A DNA stretch of 56,443 bases from Clostridiales bacterium. Lineage in GTDB: Bacteria; Bacillota; Clostridia; Christensenellales; Pumilibacteraceae. The stretch covers positions 1 to 56,443 of the forward strand of contig JAFLVC010000012.1 of NCBI GenBank assembly GCA_022508505.1, read 5' to 3'. Shown piece after piece: positions 25,901 through 33,908 of this stretch. The notes below the pieces were generated by a model. That model did not search any database, had not been told where the DNA came from, and saw nothing but the letters and a program-made list of their open reading frames with translations. The first letter of the stretch is position 1; every line of letters starts with the position of its first letter. Made by a program: the position numbers and the translations under genes.

Positions 25901-26985
25901 AACGGCCACTTGGGAAGCTTGACCACGCAGTAGTCAATCGCGGGCTCGAAGCAAGCGCACGTCTTGCCCGTTACGGCGTTTTGAATCTCGTCGAGGGTGT
26001 AGCCGAGCGCGATGAGCGTCGCGACTTTTGCAATCGGATAGCCCGTCGCCTTACTCGCGAGCGCCGACGAGCGCGACACGCGCGGGTTGACCTCTATTAC
26101 GGCGTACTCAGACGATTCGGGATGGAGTGCAAATTGGCAGTTGCAGCCGCCCTCTATCTTCAAATGCGTTATTATATCGAGCGCCGCCGAGCGCAACATT
26201 TGGAAGTCCTTGTCCGAAAGCGTCATTGTCGGCGCTACGACTATGCTGTCGCCGGTGTGTATTCCGACGGGGTCGAGGTTTTCCATCGAGCAAACGCAAA
26301 TGACGTTGCCCACCGAGTCGCGCATGACCTCGAACTCTATCTCCTTCCAGCCGTAAATGCTCTTTTCGATGAGCGCCTGATGTATGGGCGAAAGCTCGAG
26401 ACCGCCGCGCACTATTTCGCGAAGCTCCGCCTCGTTTTCGGCGATGCCGCCGCCCGCGCCGCCGAGAGTGAATGCGGGGCGCACGATTACGGGATAGCCG
26501 ATAGAGCCCGCAAAGTCGACCGCCGCCTGCTCGTCCGTTACGACGTCGGACGGAACGCACGGCTGACCGATTTCGAGCATCGCTTCTTTAAACAGCTCGC
26601 GATCCTCCGCCTTGTCGATTGTCTCGGGGCGCACGCCGAGAAGCCTGACGCCGTGCTTTTCCAAAAAGCCCGACTTGGCAAGCTCCATGGAGAGCGTCAG
26701 TCCCGTCTGACCGCCGAGCCCCGGCAGTATGCTGTCAGGTTTTTCGAGCGCGATTATTCGCTCAAGCGTAGGCACGGTCAACGGCTCGATATAAATAGAA
26801 TCCGCCATGGCCTTGTCGGTCATTATCGTCGCGGGGTTGGAGTTGACGAGAACAACTTCTATCTTGCGGCTCTTGAGCGTCCTGCAAGCCTGCGTTCCGG
26901 CGTAGTCGAACTCCGCCGCCTGTCCTATCGTTATAGGGCCTGAGCCGATAACGAGTACTTTCTTGATGCTTTTATCCTTAGGCAT
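22936..26985 (-). CDS. carB-dapF: Carbamoyl-phosphate synthase large subunit fused to diaminopimelate epimerase
   Basis: A 1349-residue in-frame fusion. Residues 1-1071 are complete CarB: two ATP-grasp halves (GSGPITIGQAAEFDYAG near 14 and GSGPIRIGQGIEFDYASVH in the second half) and the MGS allosteric domain with NIPCLTAIDTANAL. Residues 1072-1349 are complete DapF, beginning FIKMQGCGNDYIYVD, with both catalytic cysteines in KMCGNGIRC (about C1141) and LACGTGACAA (about C1292). The linker is only about 15 residues. An internal ATG (23794-23796) has no Shine-Dalgarno, so a separate DapF is unlikely unless processed. CarB would make carbamoyl phosphate; DapF would make meso-DAP. The start overlaps carA by 8 nt, with GGAG in the carA end. 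Confidence 0.9.
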   Translation of the reverse strand: MPKDKSIKKVLVIGSGPITIGQAAEFDYAGTQACRTLKSRKIEVVLVNSNPATIMTDKAMADSIYIEPLTVPTLERIIALEKPDSILPGLGGQTGLTLSMELAKSGFLEKHGVRLLGVRPETIDKAEDRELFKEAMLEIGQPCVPSDVVTDEQAAVDFAGSIGYPVIVRPAFTLGGAGGGIAENEAELREIVRGGLELSPIHQALIEKSIYGWKEIEFEVMRDSVGNVICVCSMENLDPVGIHTGDSIVVAPTMTLSDKDFQMLRSAALDIITHLKIEGGCNCQFALHPESSEYAVIEVNPRVSRSSALASKATGYPIAKVATLIALGYTLDEIQNAVTGKTCACFEPAIDYCVVKLPKWPFDKFVYAKRSLGTQMKATGEVMSIAPGFEAALLKAVRGALGMSTLEHPHYAELTDEEIENMLMPATDYRLFVLYEAIKRGMSVDKIYEKTLIDPWFLNKIKNLVNYENSIRGNELSSDEYLKGKKLGYPDKALEKLSGHPLKYHRRAVFKTVDTCAAEFKAETPYFYSTYDDENEAKEYIGGKNSNAKRVIVFGSGPIRIGQGIEFDYASVHCVWELKELGFDVAIVNNNPETVSTDFDTADRLYFEPLTDEDVDNVIATEKPYGVVVAFGGQTAIKLTKHLSEKGVKILGTPADSIDAAEDRERFDALLEELGIARPKGHTVKTTEEALKAGSDLGYPVLLRPSYVLGGQNMIIAFSDEDVKEYMKIILDENPDNIVLIDKYVMGTEIEVDAICDGEDILIPGIMEHIERAGIHSGDSIAVYPSQNISDKNKEEIIEYTRKLALSLDTKGLVNIQYIISDGKIYVIEVNPRSSRTIPYISKVTGVPMIKLATQCMIGKKLKKLGYGTGLYPSAPYVAVKVPIFSFEKLTDLDTHLGPEMKSTGEVLGIGKTLEEALYKGLVAAGYKMKRTGGILLSVRNADKPEIANVAKNYYELGFKLYATRGTAEVIEKSGMQVTAVDKISEAKDGETTISLLNSGKIDYFVSTSTKGRIPTRDDVKLRRRAVMLNIPCLTAIDTANALSYALKSRYSQANTELVDINDMRTERQRLNFIKMQGCGNDYIYVDCLTKPISNMESVAVNLSDRRFSVGGDGVIFIYPSEKGDALMRMFNSDGSEGKMCGNGIRCVGKYLYDNGKIPKDKLDIVVDTISGAHKLKLFAQDGKVNSVKVDMGAAVLDPKKVPVKLDGDSVVNRTIKTEKGEYAITCSSMGNPHATVIVPDVQNYDVESAAKAIGDKKLFPEGVNVGFMQIIDRTHLKVRVYERGTGETLACGTGACAAAVAAVLNGYCDKDTDISVRLPGGELTIRYTDETVYMTGEAHEVFRGTVRL

Positions 26986-28054
26986 GATTGTTCTCCATTA
27001 AGTTGACGAAGCGACCGAAGATGTATTCGGTGTCCTTGGGTCCGCCGCACGCTTCCGGGTGGAACTGTACGGTGAATATGCGCTCGTTTTTGTAGTCTAT
27101 TCCCTCGACGGTCTTGTCGTTGGCGTTGGTGAAGCGAACTGTCGCGATTTCGGGATCAACGGTGTCGATTTTTACCGCATAGCCGTGGTTTTGGCTGGTG
27201 ATAAACGTCCTGCCGGTGACGACGTCCTTTACAGGCTGGTTTGCGCCGCGGTGGCCGTACTTGAGCTTGACGGTGCTAAACCCGTGCGCAAGCGCGAGAA
27301 GCTGATGCCCAAGGCATATGCCGAACATGGGTACTCCGCTCTTGATGAGCTTTTTGAGCTCCTCGATGACGCCCACGTTGTCGGCGGGATCGCCGCCGCC
27401 GTTGCTGAGCATTATTCCGTCCGGTTTGTAAGAAAGCACCTCTTCCGCCGTCGTATTGTACGGAACGCGAATTACGTTGCAGCCGTTCTTGATCAGCATG
27501 CGCTCGATATTTGATTTAGCGCCGAAGTCGTACAGAACGACGGTGTACTTGCCGTCCGAATTGAGCTTTTGCGGCTCGCTGCACGACGTGTTTTCGACGG
27601 CGCCCTTAATCTTGAACTTTTTGAGCTGAGCAATCTTTTCGGGCAAATCCTTGACGCTGTCCGTTATCATGGCGCTCATTACGCCCGACGAGCGAATCTT
27701 ACGCGTCAGCGCGCGCGTATCGATGCCCGCAATGCCGACGATGTTGTTCTTTTTGAGAAACTCGTCAAGCTCCTCCTGCTTGCGGTAGTTGGAGCCTATC
27801 TCGCACAGCTCGCGCACGATGTACCCCGAAAGGTACGGCTTTTCGCTCTCCGCGTCGTCGTCGATCGCACCGTAGTTGCCTATAAGCGGAAAGGTGTGCG
27901 CGACGAGCTGGCCGTAGTAGCTTGGATCGGTCAGCGTCATCATGTAGCCGCACATGGCGGTCGTAAACACCGCCTCGCCCATGACCGTGCCGTCGGCGCC
28001 TATCGCCTCTCCGGTGTAGACCGTCCCGTCTTTCATTATCAAGTATCTCTTCAT
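26978..28054 (-). CDS. carA: Carbamoyl-phosphate synthase small (glutaminase) subunit
   Basis: Hydrolyses glutamine and channels ammonia to CarB. The 358-residue protein has the N-terminal CarA fold (TGEAIGADGTVMGEAVF) and a class I glutaminase domain with the nucleophile in PMFGICLGHQLLALA and the His/Glu in VQFHPEACGGP. The start at 28054 (MKRYLIMKDG) is set by AAGAGG upstream and homology; a longer reading extends into purF. Its 3' end overlaps the carB start, which suggests coupled 1:1 synthesis of the subunits. Confidence 0.94.
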   Translation of the reverse strand: MKRYLIMKDGTVYTGEAIGADGTVMGEAVFTTAMCGYMMTLTDPSYYGQLVAHTFPLIGNYGAIDDDAESEKPYLSGYIVRELCEIGSNYRKQEELDEFLKKNNIVGIAGIDTRALTRKIRSSGVMSAMITDSVKDLPEKIAQLKKFKIKGAVENTSCSEPQKLNSDGKYTVVLYDFGAKSNIERMLIKNGCNVIRVPYNTTAEEVLSYKPDGIMLSNGGGDPADNVGVIEELKKLIKSGVPMFGICLGHQLLALAHGFSTVKLKYGHRGANQPVKDVVTGRTFITSQNHGYAVKIDTVDPEIATVRFTNANDKTVEGIDYKNERIFTVQFHPEACGGPKDTEYIFGRFVNLMENNHA

Positions 28055-28089
28055 AAAAACCTCTTGCCGTTTGTCTTTATAGTAATGCC

Positions 28090-29502
28090 TTATCGGCTCA
28101 TGTTGTCGTCGAACGAGTTTTTGAGCGTCGGGGACACCGGCGCAGGATAGTCGCCCGTAAAGCAACCCGTGCAAAACGACGTCGTCGGCGAAATTGCCCT
28201 AAGATTTTCGAGCGACAGGTATTCAAGGCTGTCCGCGCCGATTATCTTGCAAATGCCGTCCACGTCGTAGTGGTTTGCGACGAGCTTGTCGCGGCTGTCT
28301 ATGTCGACGCCGAAGTAGCACTCGTACTTAAACGGCGGCGCGCTTATCCGCATATGCACTTCCTTTGCGCCCGCACGCCGTAGCATTTTGATTATGCGCG
28401 TGCTCGTCGTAGAGCGCACGATCGAGTCGTCGATTAGGATTATGCGTTTGCCCTCGACAACCGCCTTTATGGGGTTTAGCTTGGTGTTGACCGCGTTCTC
28501 GCGCGAGAGCTGGTCGGGCAGAATGAAGCTTCTGCCGACGTACTTGTTTTTGACGAACGCGGGCGCCATCGGTATTCCCGATTCGAGCGAATACCCCATC
28601 GCCGCCTGCAAGCCCGAATCGGGCACGCCGCACACGAAGTCGGCGTCCGTCGGCTTTTGGCGGTACAGCGCACGCCCCATCTCGAGCCGAGCTTCGTACA
28701 CGCTTATGCCGTCTATTACCGAATCGGGGCGCGCGAAATATATAAACTCGAACGAGCACAGTCCGCTCTGCGACGCGCGGCTTAGCATGTATGTAGTCAT
28801 GTTGCCCTTGAGGTCGCAGCTTACGACTTCTCCCGGCTTTACGTCGCGCACGAACTCCGCGCCGAGCGCGTCGAGTGCGCAGCTTTCGGACGCAAAGAGT
28901 ATCGCGTCGCCGAGACGCCCTATGCAAAGCGGTCGGAAGCCGTTTCGGTCGCGCACGGCAATAAGCTTGTCCTTTGTCGCAATGACTATGGAAAACGCAC
29001 CTTCGACAAAGTTCATCGCGTCGACGATTGCCGTTTCGAGGTCGTTGGTCTTTATCATGTTGCGAACGATGAGGATATTCAATATCTCGCTGTCGTTGGT
29101 CGTGTGCATAACCATTCCCGACTGAACGAGCTCGTGACGTATCTGCGCCGAGTTGGTGAGGTTGCCGTTATGTACGAGCGCGAGCGACACCTTGCTGTGC
29201 ACCGTCTCGATCGGCTGTGCGTTTTCGAGGTTGCACGAACCCGTCGTCGAATATCTGACGTGCCCTACCGCAATTTTTGTGTTTGCGACAAAGCTCATGT
29301 AATCGTGCGTGAACACGTCCGTAACGAGCCCCATGCCTTTTTTGCATTTGAGCATGCCGTCCACAAACGTCGCAATGCCTGCGCTCTCCTGTCCGCGGTG
29401 CTGCAATGCGAGCAATGCGCTCGCCGCGAGCGGAACGGTCTGTACGGGCTTTGGCGATATTATTCCGAATACGCCGCATTCTTCGTGTAGTTTTTCGTTC
29501 AT
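28090..29502 (-). CDS. purF: Amidophosphoribosyltransferase
   Basis: The first committed step of purine synthesis: PRPP and glutamine to phosphoribosylamine. The 470-residue protein has a short N-terminal propeptide before the catalytic Cys (C9 in ECGVFGI), the glutaminase domain, the PRPP loop IILIDDSIVRSTT, and a C-terminal FCTGCFTGDYP with cysteines of the Bacillus-type [4Fe-4S] site. The start at 29502 is one base after the stop of the ANTAR gene. A purine gene between a nitrogen-type regulator and carA suggests co-control of glutamine-consuming steps. Confidence 0.94.
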   Translation of the reverse strand: MNEKLHEECGVFGIISPKPVQTVPLAASALLALQHRGQESAGIATFVDGMLKCKKGMGLVTDVFTHDYMSFVANTKIAVGHVRYSTTGSCNLENAQPIETVHSKVSLALVHNGNLTNSAQIRHELVQSGMVMHTTNDSEILNILIVRNMIKTNDLETAIVDAMNFVEGAFSIVIATKDKLIAVRDRNGFRPLCIGRLGDAILFASESCALDALGAEFVRDVKPGEVVSCDLKGNMTTYMLSRASQSGLCSFEFIYFARPDSVIDGISVYEARLEMGRALYRQKPTDADFVCGVPDSGLQAAMGYSLESGIPMAPAFVKNKYVGRSFILPDQLSRENAVNTKLNPIKAVVEGKRIILIDDSIVRSTTSTRIIKMLRRAGAKEVHMRISAPPFKYECYFGVDIDSRDKLVANHYDVDGICKIIGADSLEYLSLENLRAISPTTSFCTGCFTGDYPAPVSPTLKNSFDDNMSR

Positions 29503-29503
29503 G

Positions 29504-30070
29504 TCAGTATGCCTCATACGTTTTGAGAATGTCCATAGCGACTTTTCTTCTGGACAAGCGCAAGTCCATTGACTTCTTTTCGATATACTTGTGCGCCTGC
29601 TCCTCCGAGTAGCCGAGCGAGCGCATCAAAACTATTTTCGCGCGGGTGATAAACTTCATGTCCTCGATTTTTCCCATGAGCTCGTTGTTCTTTTCCTTGA
29701 GGGCACGAACGCGCGCGTTTGCGACCGATATGAGGTTTACCGCATCGGCGAGCGCAGTCTTCGTTATCGGCCGCACGAGCGTCACCACCCCGACGTTGCC
29801 GAGATCCTCGGCAAACATGTCCGCCGCCGCAAAGTCGTCTATATACACGCCGCCGCAGTCGCAGGTGTCCGCAATGAACCGCGCAAGCTCGTTGCCCTGT
29901 TCGTCGGGCAGCCCGCCGTTTACGACGAATATGTCAAAAGAGCGAGAAAGAGTCGCGCGCCTCGCCTCGGCGGCAGACGAACACACTACGCCGTCGATAT
30001 TTACGGCGTGCAACACCTCGGAAAGCGAGTGCTGTTGCTTTATTGTGCTTGCGACTATCAGTGCTTCCAA
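29504..30070 (-). CDS. ANTAR-domain antitermination regulator with pseudo-receiver
   Basis: A 188-residue protein. The N-terminal 115 residues resemble a response-regulator receiver, but the usual phosphorylated Asp is Asn in FVVNGGLPDEQG, so phosphorylation is doubtful. A short coiled coil (about 120-140) leads to an ANTAR RNA-binding domain (about 135-185: ITRAKIVLMRSLGYSEEQAH, then SMDLRLSRRKVAMDIL). ANTAR proteins bind paired hairpins in leader RNA and prevent termination. The start is TTG at 30070 with AAGGAG upstream. It lies 25 nt after a glutamine-synthetase-like gene, a pairing common in Clostridia. Confidence 0.85.
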   Translation of the reverse strand: MEALIVASTIKQQHSLSEVLHAVNIDGVVCSSAAEARRATLSRSFDIFVVNGGLPDEQGNELARFIADTCDCGGVYIDDFAAADMFAEDLGNVGVVTLVRPITKTALADAVNLISVANARVRALKEKNNELMGKIEDMKFITRAKIVLMRSLGYSEEQAHKYIEKKSMDLRLSRRKVAMDILKTYEAY

Positions 30071-30095
30071 AAACGCTCCTTATCTTATTGTACGA

Positions 30096-31298
30096 TTAAA
30101 TATCCGAGTAAAACTTGAAAAATTCAAGGTCGGTAGTCAGCTTGCTCGCCTCTTCGCAACGGTGCGACAGAGTGTCGAGAATGTTGTCGAGCTGCTCGGG
30201 GAAATGCCCGTGCAGCCACTCGCTTTCCCGCGCGAACTCAATCGCCTCGCCTATATTTTCAAACAGATGCTCGCCTTCTCCCGCCTCGCGGAGCTTAAAC
30301 TTACCCTCTATTCCCTCTCTGCCCGCCGCAAAGATAAGCGCGAGCACCGCAAATATATTGCACGACGAGTCGGGAGTGCGAAGCTGTATGATGCTGTCGT
30401 CGTCGCCGAATATGCGCATTGACATGCCGCGAAGGCTGTCATAAGATATCTTGCGCGATTTGATGCGTTTATAGCTGTTGACCGTCGGGTTTGCAAAGCA
30501 GGTTATCTCCTTGCAACGCCTTAAGACGCCCTCGGCGAAAGCGCGGGTAGCCGCCGCCTTGTTCTTGCCCGAAAGCGTTATCGAAAGGTGCAGTCCGCTC
30601 CCGGGCTGACCTGACATCGGCATAGGCTGGAAGGACGCATGCGCGCCGTTTATCGCGCACACGTTTTTTACAGCCGACTTGAACATGATAAAGTTGCGCG
30701 CTGCGGACAGCGGATCTGCGCTCTCGAAGTCGACCTCGTTCTGACCGGGGCCGCGCTCGTGATGTGACGAAATGGGCTTTAACCCCATGTCCTCGAGGCT
30801 GAGTATAACGTCGCGGCGCAAGCTCTCGCACTTGTCGAGCGGCGGACACGCGCAATAGTCGGCGTAGTCTATCGGCTCGAGCGCGTCTTCCACTTCCTTA
30901 AACACGTAAAACTCGCACTCGGTAGCGACCTCGGCAGTGAGCCCGAGCTCTTTGAGCTTGCTGACCTGCTTTTCGAGCATAACCATCGGATCGCAGGCGT
31001 ACGGCGTGCGGTCTATGTTCGCGAGCCGGCAAAACACGCTGACGACCTTGCCCGAATGCGGCCGCCACGGAAGGTCGGAAAGCAGCGACGACACCGGCAT
31101 AAGCTTTAAATCGATGCCGCCCACGCCCGTCACGGCAGAGCTGTCGATTGCCACACCGTTTTCGTAGGCGTCCTCGAGCTGAGAGCTCAATACCGAAATA
31201 TTGCGCTGTCTGCCGAGCATGTCGCAAAACGTAAGCTTGACAAATTTGACGTTGTTTTCTCTTACGTATTCCAAAACTTCGCTTTTAGAACTTGTCAT
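30096..31298 (-). CDS. Glutamine synthetase-like protein, catalytic flap missing
   Basis: A 400-residue member of the GlnA fold, short against the usual 440-470. Metal and substrate residues seen: E127 and E129 (ATECEFYVF), E181 and E188 (HHERGPGQNEVDF), H237 (GSGLHL) and R278 (NSYKR). The segment after NSYKR is about 6 residues short and lacks the flap Glu (E327 of the Salmonella enzyme), and the n2 metal ligand E357 aligns with Q305 (IIQLRTPD). It may therefore be a weak enzyme, act on another substrate, or sense nitrogen for the adjacent ANTAR protein; this is inference. Start at 31298, GGGAG upstream. Confidence 0.8.
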   Translation of the reverse strand: MTSSKSEVLEYVRENNVKFVKLTFCDMLGRQRNISVLSSQLEDAYENGVAIDSSAVTGVGGIDLKLMPVSSLLSDLPWRPHSGKVVSVFCRLANIDRTPYACDPMVMLEKQVSKLKELGLTAEVATECEFYVFKEVEDALEPIDYADYCACPPLDKCESLRRDVILSLEDMGLKPISSHHERGPGQNEVDFESADPLSAARNFIMFKSAVKNVCAINGAHASFQPMPMSGQPGSGLHLSITLSGKNKAAATRAFAEGVLRRCKEITCFANPTVNSYKRIKSRKISYDSLRGMSMRIFGDDDSIIQLRTPDSSCNIFAVLALIFAAGREGIEGKFKLREAGEGEHLFENIGEAIEFARESEWLHGHFPEQLDNILDTLSHRCEEASKLTTDLEFFKFYSDI

Positions 31299-31344
31299 GG
31301 TTAACTCCCGTATAAAAATGTCGGTCGGTGGCTATCGCCTTCCG

Positions 31345-32973
31345 TCAGTTCATGAATTTTTCGGCCTGTTTGAGTATCGCGTCGATTCGCGCCTCGCCGC
31401 CCTTTGCTGCGGTGATGTAAACCTTGATGAGCGGCTCGGTGCCCGACGGACGGATTATCAGCTTGCTTCCGTCCTCCGCCTTGAACGACAGCACGTCGGC
31501 CTTGGGCAGCTCGAACTGTTTTTGAGTGAGGTAGTCGATTGCAGTCGCGACCTTAGAACCGTCTATGTCGGCGGGCGGGTTTTTGCGAATGCCGGCAAGC
31601 ACTTCCTTCATCTTCTGCGCGCCCGCCGCTCCCTCGTAGGTGAACGACACAGTGCGGTGGTAGTATCTGCCGAATTTAGCATAAATACCGTCGAGAACGT
31701 CGGCAATCGTCTTGCCCTCCGCCTTGTAGTCGGCTGCCATTTCGGCGACCAACATCGTTGCGACGACGGCGTCCTTGTCGCGCACGTAGCTTCCCGATAG
31801 ATACCCGTAGCTCTCCTCGTAGCCGAACACGAAGCGGTCGCCCTCGCCCTTTTGCTCCAATTTCTTAATGGTCTCGCCGATGTACTTAAAGCCCGTCAAA
31901 ACCTCGCGCACCTCCGCGCCGTACGACTTGGCGACTTCTATCGCAAGGTCGGTCGTAACGATAGTCTTTACGATTACCGGACTTTTAGGCAAGCTCTTTC
32001 CGTGCGAGAAGATGTAGTCTATCAAAAGAACGCCCATCTCGTTGCCCGTTATCAGCCTGTAGCCGTCCGCCGTCTTTACAGCCGCGCCCAACCTATCCGC
32101 GTCGGGATCGGTGCCGATTACGATGTCGCAATCCTCTTTTTTGCCGAGCTCGACGGCGAGCTTAAGGGCTTCCGCCTTTTCGGGATTGGGGTACGAGCAC
32201 GTCGGGAACGCTCCGTCGGGACGCGCCTGTTCGGGCACGATTACAACCTTTTTAAATCCGCGCTCCTTGAGCATTTGCGGGACTATGTCGCAACCCGTGC
32301 CGTTTAGCGGCGTGTACGCTATCGAGACGTCGCGGTTTTTCCCAACCGAGCGCTTATACACCTCGTCGAGGTATTCGCGCGTGACGTCGATAAACTCGAT
32401 GTCGCCGCCCTTTACAGCCTTGTCGAAATCGGCCGCGCCCACACCGAAAATATCGACCTTTTGTATGTAGCCGAAAATCTCGTCCGCCGCCGCGTCGGTC
32501 ACCTGACAGCCGTCGCTGCCGTAGACCTTGTAGCCGTTGAACTTGGCGGGGTTGTGGCTCGCCGTAATCATTATGCCTGCGTCGCAGCCGAAGTGGCGCG
32601 TCATGAACGACAGGTACGGCGTGGGCTTGAGCTCCTTGGTTATGACCGACTTGACGCCGTTATAAGCGAGCACCGCCGCGGCGTGGCGCGCAAACTCCTC
32701 CGAAAAATGTCTGGAGTCGTAGCTTATCGCGACCTTGGGATTTTTTACGTGCGCCTTGAGGTAGTCGCAAAGCCCCTGCGTGACGCCACCTATCGTATAG
32801 ACGTTCAGGCGGTTGGTGCCGGCACCGATTATGCCGCGAAGCCCTGCCGTGCCAAACTCCAAATCCTTGTAGAACGCCTCGAAAACGTCGTCCTCGCTCA
32901 TCGCCTTGAGTTCTTTTTCGCAAGCGGTCGCTTTTTTCAGCCACTCGGCGTACTTTGTCTTAACATCGGTCAT
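31345..32973 (-). CDS. pgcA: Alpha-phosphoglucomutase / phosphomannomutase
   Basis: Interconverts glucose 1- and 6-phosphate (or the mannose forms), feeding UDP-glucose and wall polymer synthesis. The 542-residue length fits the Firmicutes PgcA type. The phosphoserine is S139 in MITASHNPAKFNGYK; the Mg site is GTDPDADRLG; the sugar loop is GYEESYGYL; and the phosphate-binding end is RPSGTEPLIKVY. AAGGAG lies 6 nt before the ATG. The leader contains a terminator-like hairpin placed just before this SD, so expression may be attenuated. Confidence 0.92.
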   Translation of the reverse strand: MTDVKTKYAEWLKKATACEKELKAMSEDDVFEAFYKDLEFGTAGLRGIIGAGTNRLNVYTIGGVTQGLCDYLKAHVKNPKVAISYDSRHFSEEFARHAAAVLAYNGVKSVITKELKPTPYLSFMTRHFGCDAGIMITASHNPAKFNGYKVYGSDGCQVTDAAADEIFGYIQKVDIFGVGAADFDKAVKGGDIEFIDVTREYLDEVYKRSVGKNRDVSIAYTPLNGTGCDIVPQMLKERGFKKVVIVPEQARPDGAFPTCSYPNPEKAEALKLAVELGKKEDCDIVIGTDPDADRLGAAVKTADGYRLITGNEMGVLLIDYIFSHGKSLPKSPVIVKTIVTTDLAIEVAKSYGAEVREVLTGFKYIGETIKKLEQKGEGDRFVFGYEESYGYLSGSYVRDKDAVVATMLVAEMAADYKAEGKTIADVLDGIYAKFGRYYHRTVSFTYEGAAGAQKMKEVLAGIRKNPPADIDGSKVATAIDYLTQKQFELPKADVLSFKAEDGSKLIIRPSGTEPLIKVYITAAKGGEARIDAILKQAEKFMN

Positions 32974-32985
32974 AATATACTCCTT

Positions 32986-33022
32986 AAAAAAAGAGAAATG
33001 TACACCTTAATATACACTTCTC
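32986..33022 (-). terminator. Terminator-like hairpin in the pgcA leader (possible attenuator)
   Basis: On the minus strand a 10-bp stem (GAGAAGTGTA, then TACATTTCTC with one G-U pair), a 10-nt loop with TTAAGG, then seven U. The U run ends directly at the AAGGAG of pgcA (32980-32985). It lies about 30 nt after the predicted transcript start, so it looks like leader termination rather than the end of the flavodoxin transcript, though that remains possible. Confidence 0.6.
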
Positions 33023-33059
33023 TCCGATTCGAATGTTGTGATAGTATTCATTAGATTTT

Positions 33060-33088
33060 ATTCTACCAAATTTTACTTGCCATGTCAA
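33060..33088 (-). promoter_or_regulatory. pgcA promoter
   Basis: Minus strand: consensus TTGACA (33083-33088), 17 nt, TAGAAT (33060-33065). The predicted start is near 33053, which gives an 80-nt leader to the pgcA ATG. Confidence 0.75.
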
Positions 33089-33134
33089 GCGTTATTGCGA
33101 CGCATAGACTTTTTATAACGCGGCGTTTTACTGC

Positions 33135-33611
33135 TTACTTGACGCAGGACTTTACCCACTCGGCAATGTCAGCGTCCGAAAGCTCGCCGAGCATTTTGCC
33201 GTCAAGCCACTTGGTGTCTTTCGCGCAGCGCGCCTTGAGCACGGCTTCCGCTTTGATGAGGTCGCTGCCGCCGCTCGTCGCAAACGGTATGACCGTCTTT
33301 CCCGAAAAGTCGTAGCTTTCGAGGAAGGTGTTTATTATCATCGGCGCCATGTACCACCAGATCGGAAACCCGACAAACACGGTGTCGTAGCTATTCATGT
33401 TGTGAACGCTCCCCTCTATCTCGGGGCGCGAAAGCACGCGCATCTCAACGGACGAGCGGCTGTCCTTATCCTTCCAATCGAGGTCGGCTTCGGTGTACGG
33501 AACCTTGGGCTTTATCTCGTAAATGTCGGCGCCCGCCGCTTTTGCAATAGCCTCTGCGCAGCGCTTAGTGTCGCCGCCGCATGAAAAATACGCAACAAGT
33601 ATATTGCTCAT
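33135..33611 (-). CDS. Flavodoxin
   Basis: A 158-residue FMN electron carrier of the Flavodoxin_4 type. The N-terminus [16 protein letters not shown] is the FMN phosphate loop, [16 protein letters not shown] carries the aromatic isoalloxazine contact, and [15 protein letters not shown] is the third loop. Flavodoxins often replace ferredoxin under iron limitation, but the partner here is not shown. AAAGGAGAG precedes the ATG and a good promoter lies upstream (33642-33670). Confidence 0.9.
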   Translation of the reverse strand: MSNILVAYFSCGGDTKRCAEAIAKAAGADIYEIKPKVPYTEADLDWKDKDSRSSVEMRVLSRPEIEGSVHNMNSYDTVFVGFPIWWYMAPMIINTFLESYDFSGKTVIPFATSGGSDLIKAEAVLKARCAKDTKWLDGKMLGELSDADIAEWVKSCVK

Positions 33612-33641
33612 GTCAACTCTCCTTTGAATATCTTACGAGTC

Positions 33642-33670
33642 ATTGTAACATATAAAACGCTTTTAATCAA
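33642..33670 (-). promoter_or_regulatory. Flavodoxin promoter
   Basis: Minus strand TTGATT (33665-33670), 17 nt, TACAAT (33642-33647). The predicted start is near 33635, about 24 nt before the ATG, with AAAGGAGAG in between. Confidence 0.7.
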
Positions 33671-33766
33671 TCGTTTTGACGATAATTGTGCGCCGGTTTT
33701 AAAACCCTTTCCACCCGCTCCGCGGGTACTCCGCTAACGCGTCACCGCTTTGGCTGCGCCTCGCTC

Positions 33767-33808
33767 AAACTCCCCTTAATAAGTGGAACGGCTGACTGAG
33801 GGGATGTG
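33767..33808. repeat. Degenerate copy of the dispersed palindromic repeat
   Basis: AACTCCCCTTAATAAG, a changed centre, then GACTGAGGGGATG: the same ends as the copy at 11692-11740, but the inner palindromes have decayed. Confidence 0.7.
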
Positions 33809-33879
33809 AAATAAGCGTCCGAAATCGCAAGCGGCGCTCTCCCGCGCTTTCGCTTTACAACGATATCCCCTTAAATCTA

Positions 33880-33908
33880 TTGACAACATTTTTCGTATGT
33901 GCTAACAT
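33880..33908 (+). promoter_or_regulatory. Promoter of the Ig-like lipoprotein gene
   Basis: Consensus TTGACA (33880-33885), 17 nt, TAACAT (33903-33908). A very strong SD, AGGAGGAGG, lies just before the ATG at 33942. Confidence 0.75.
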
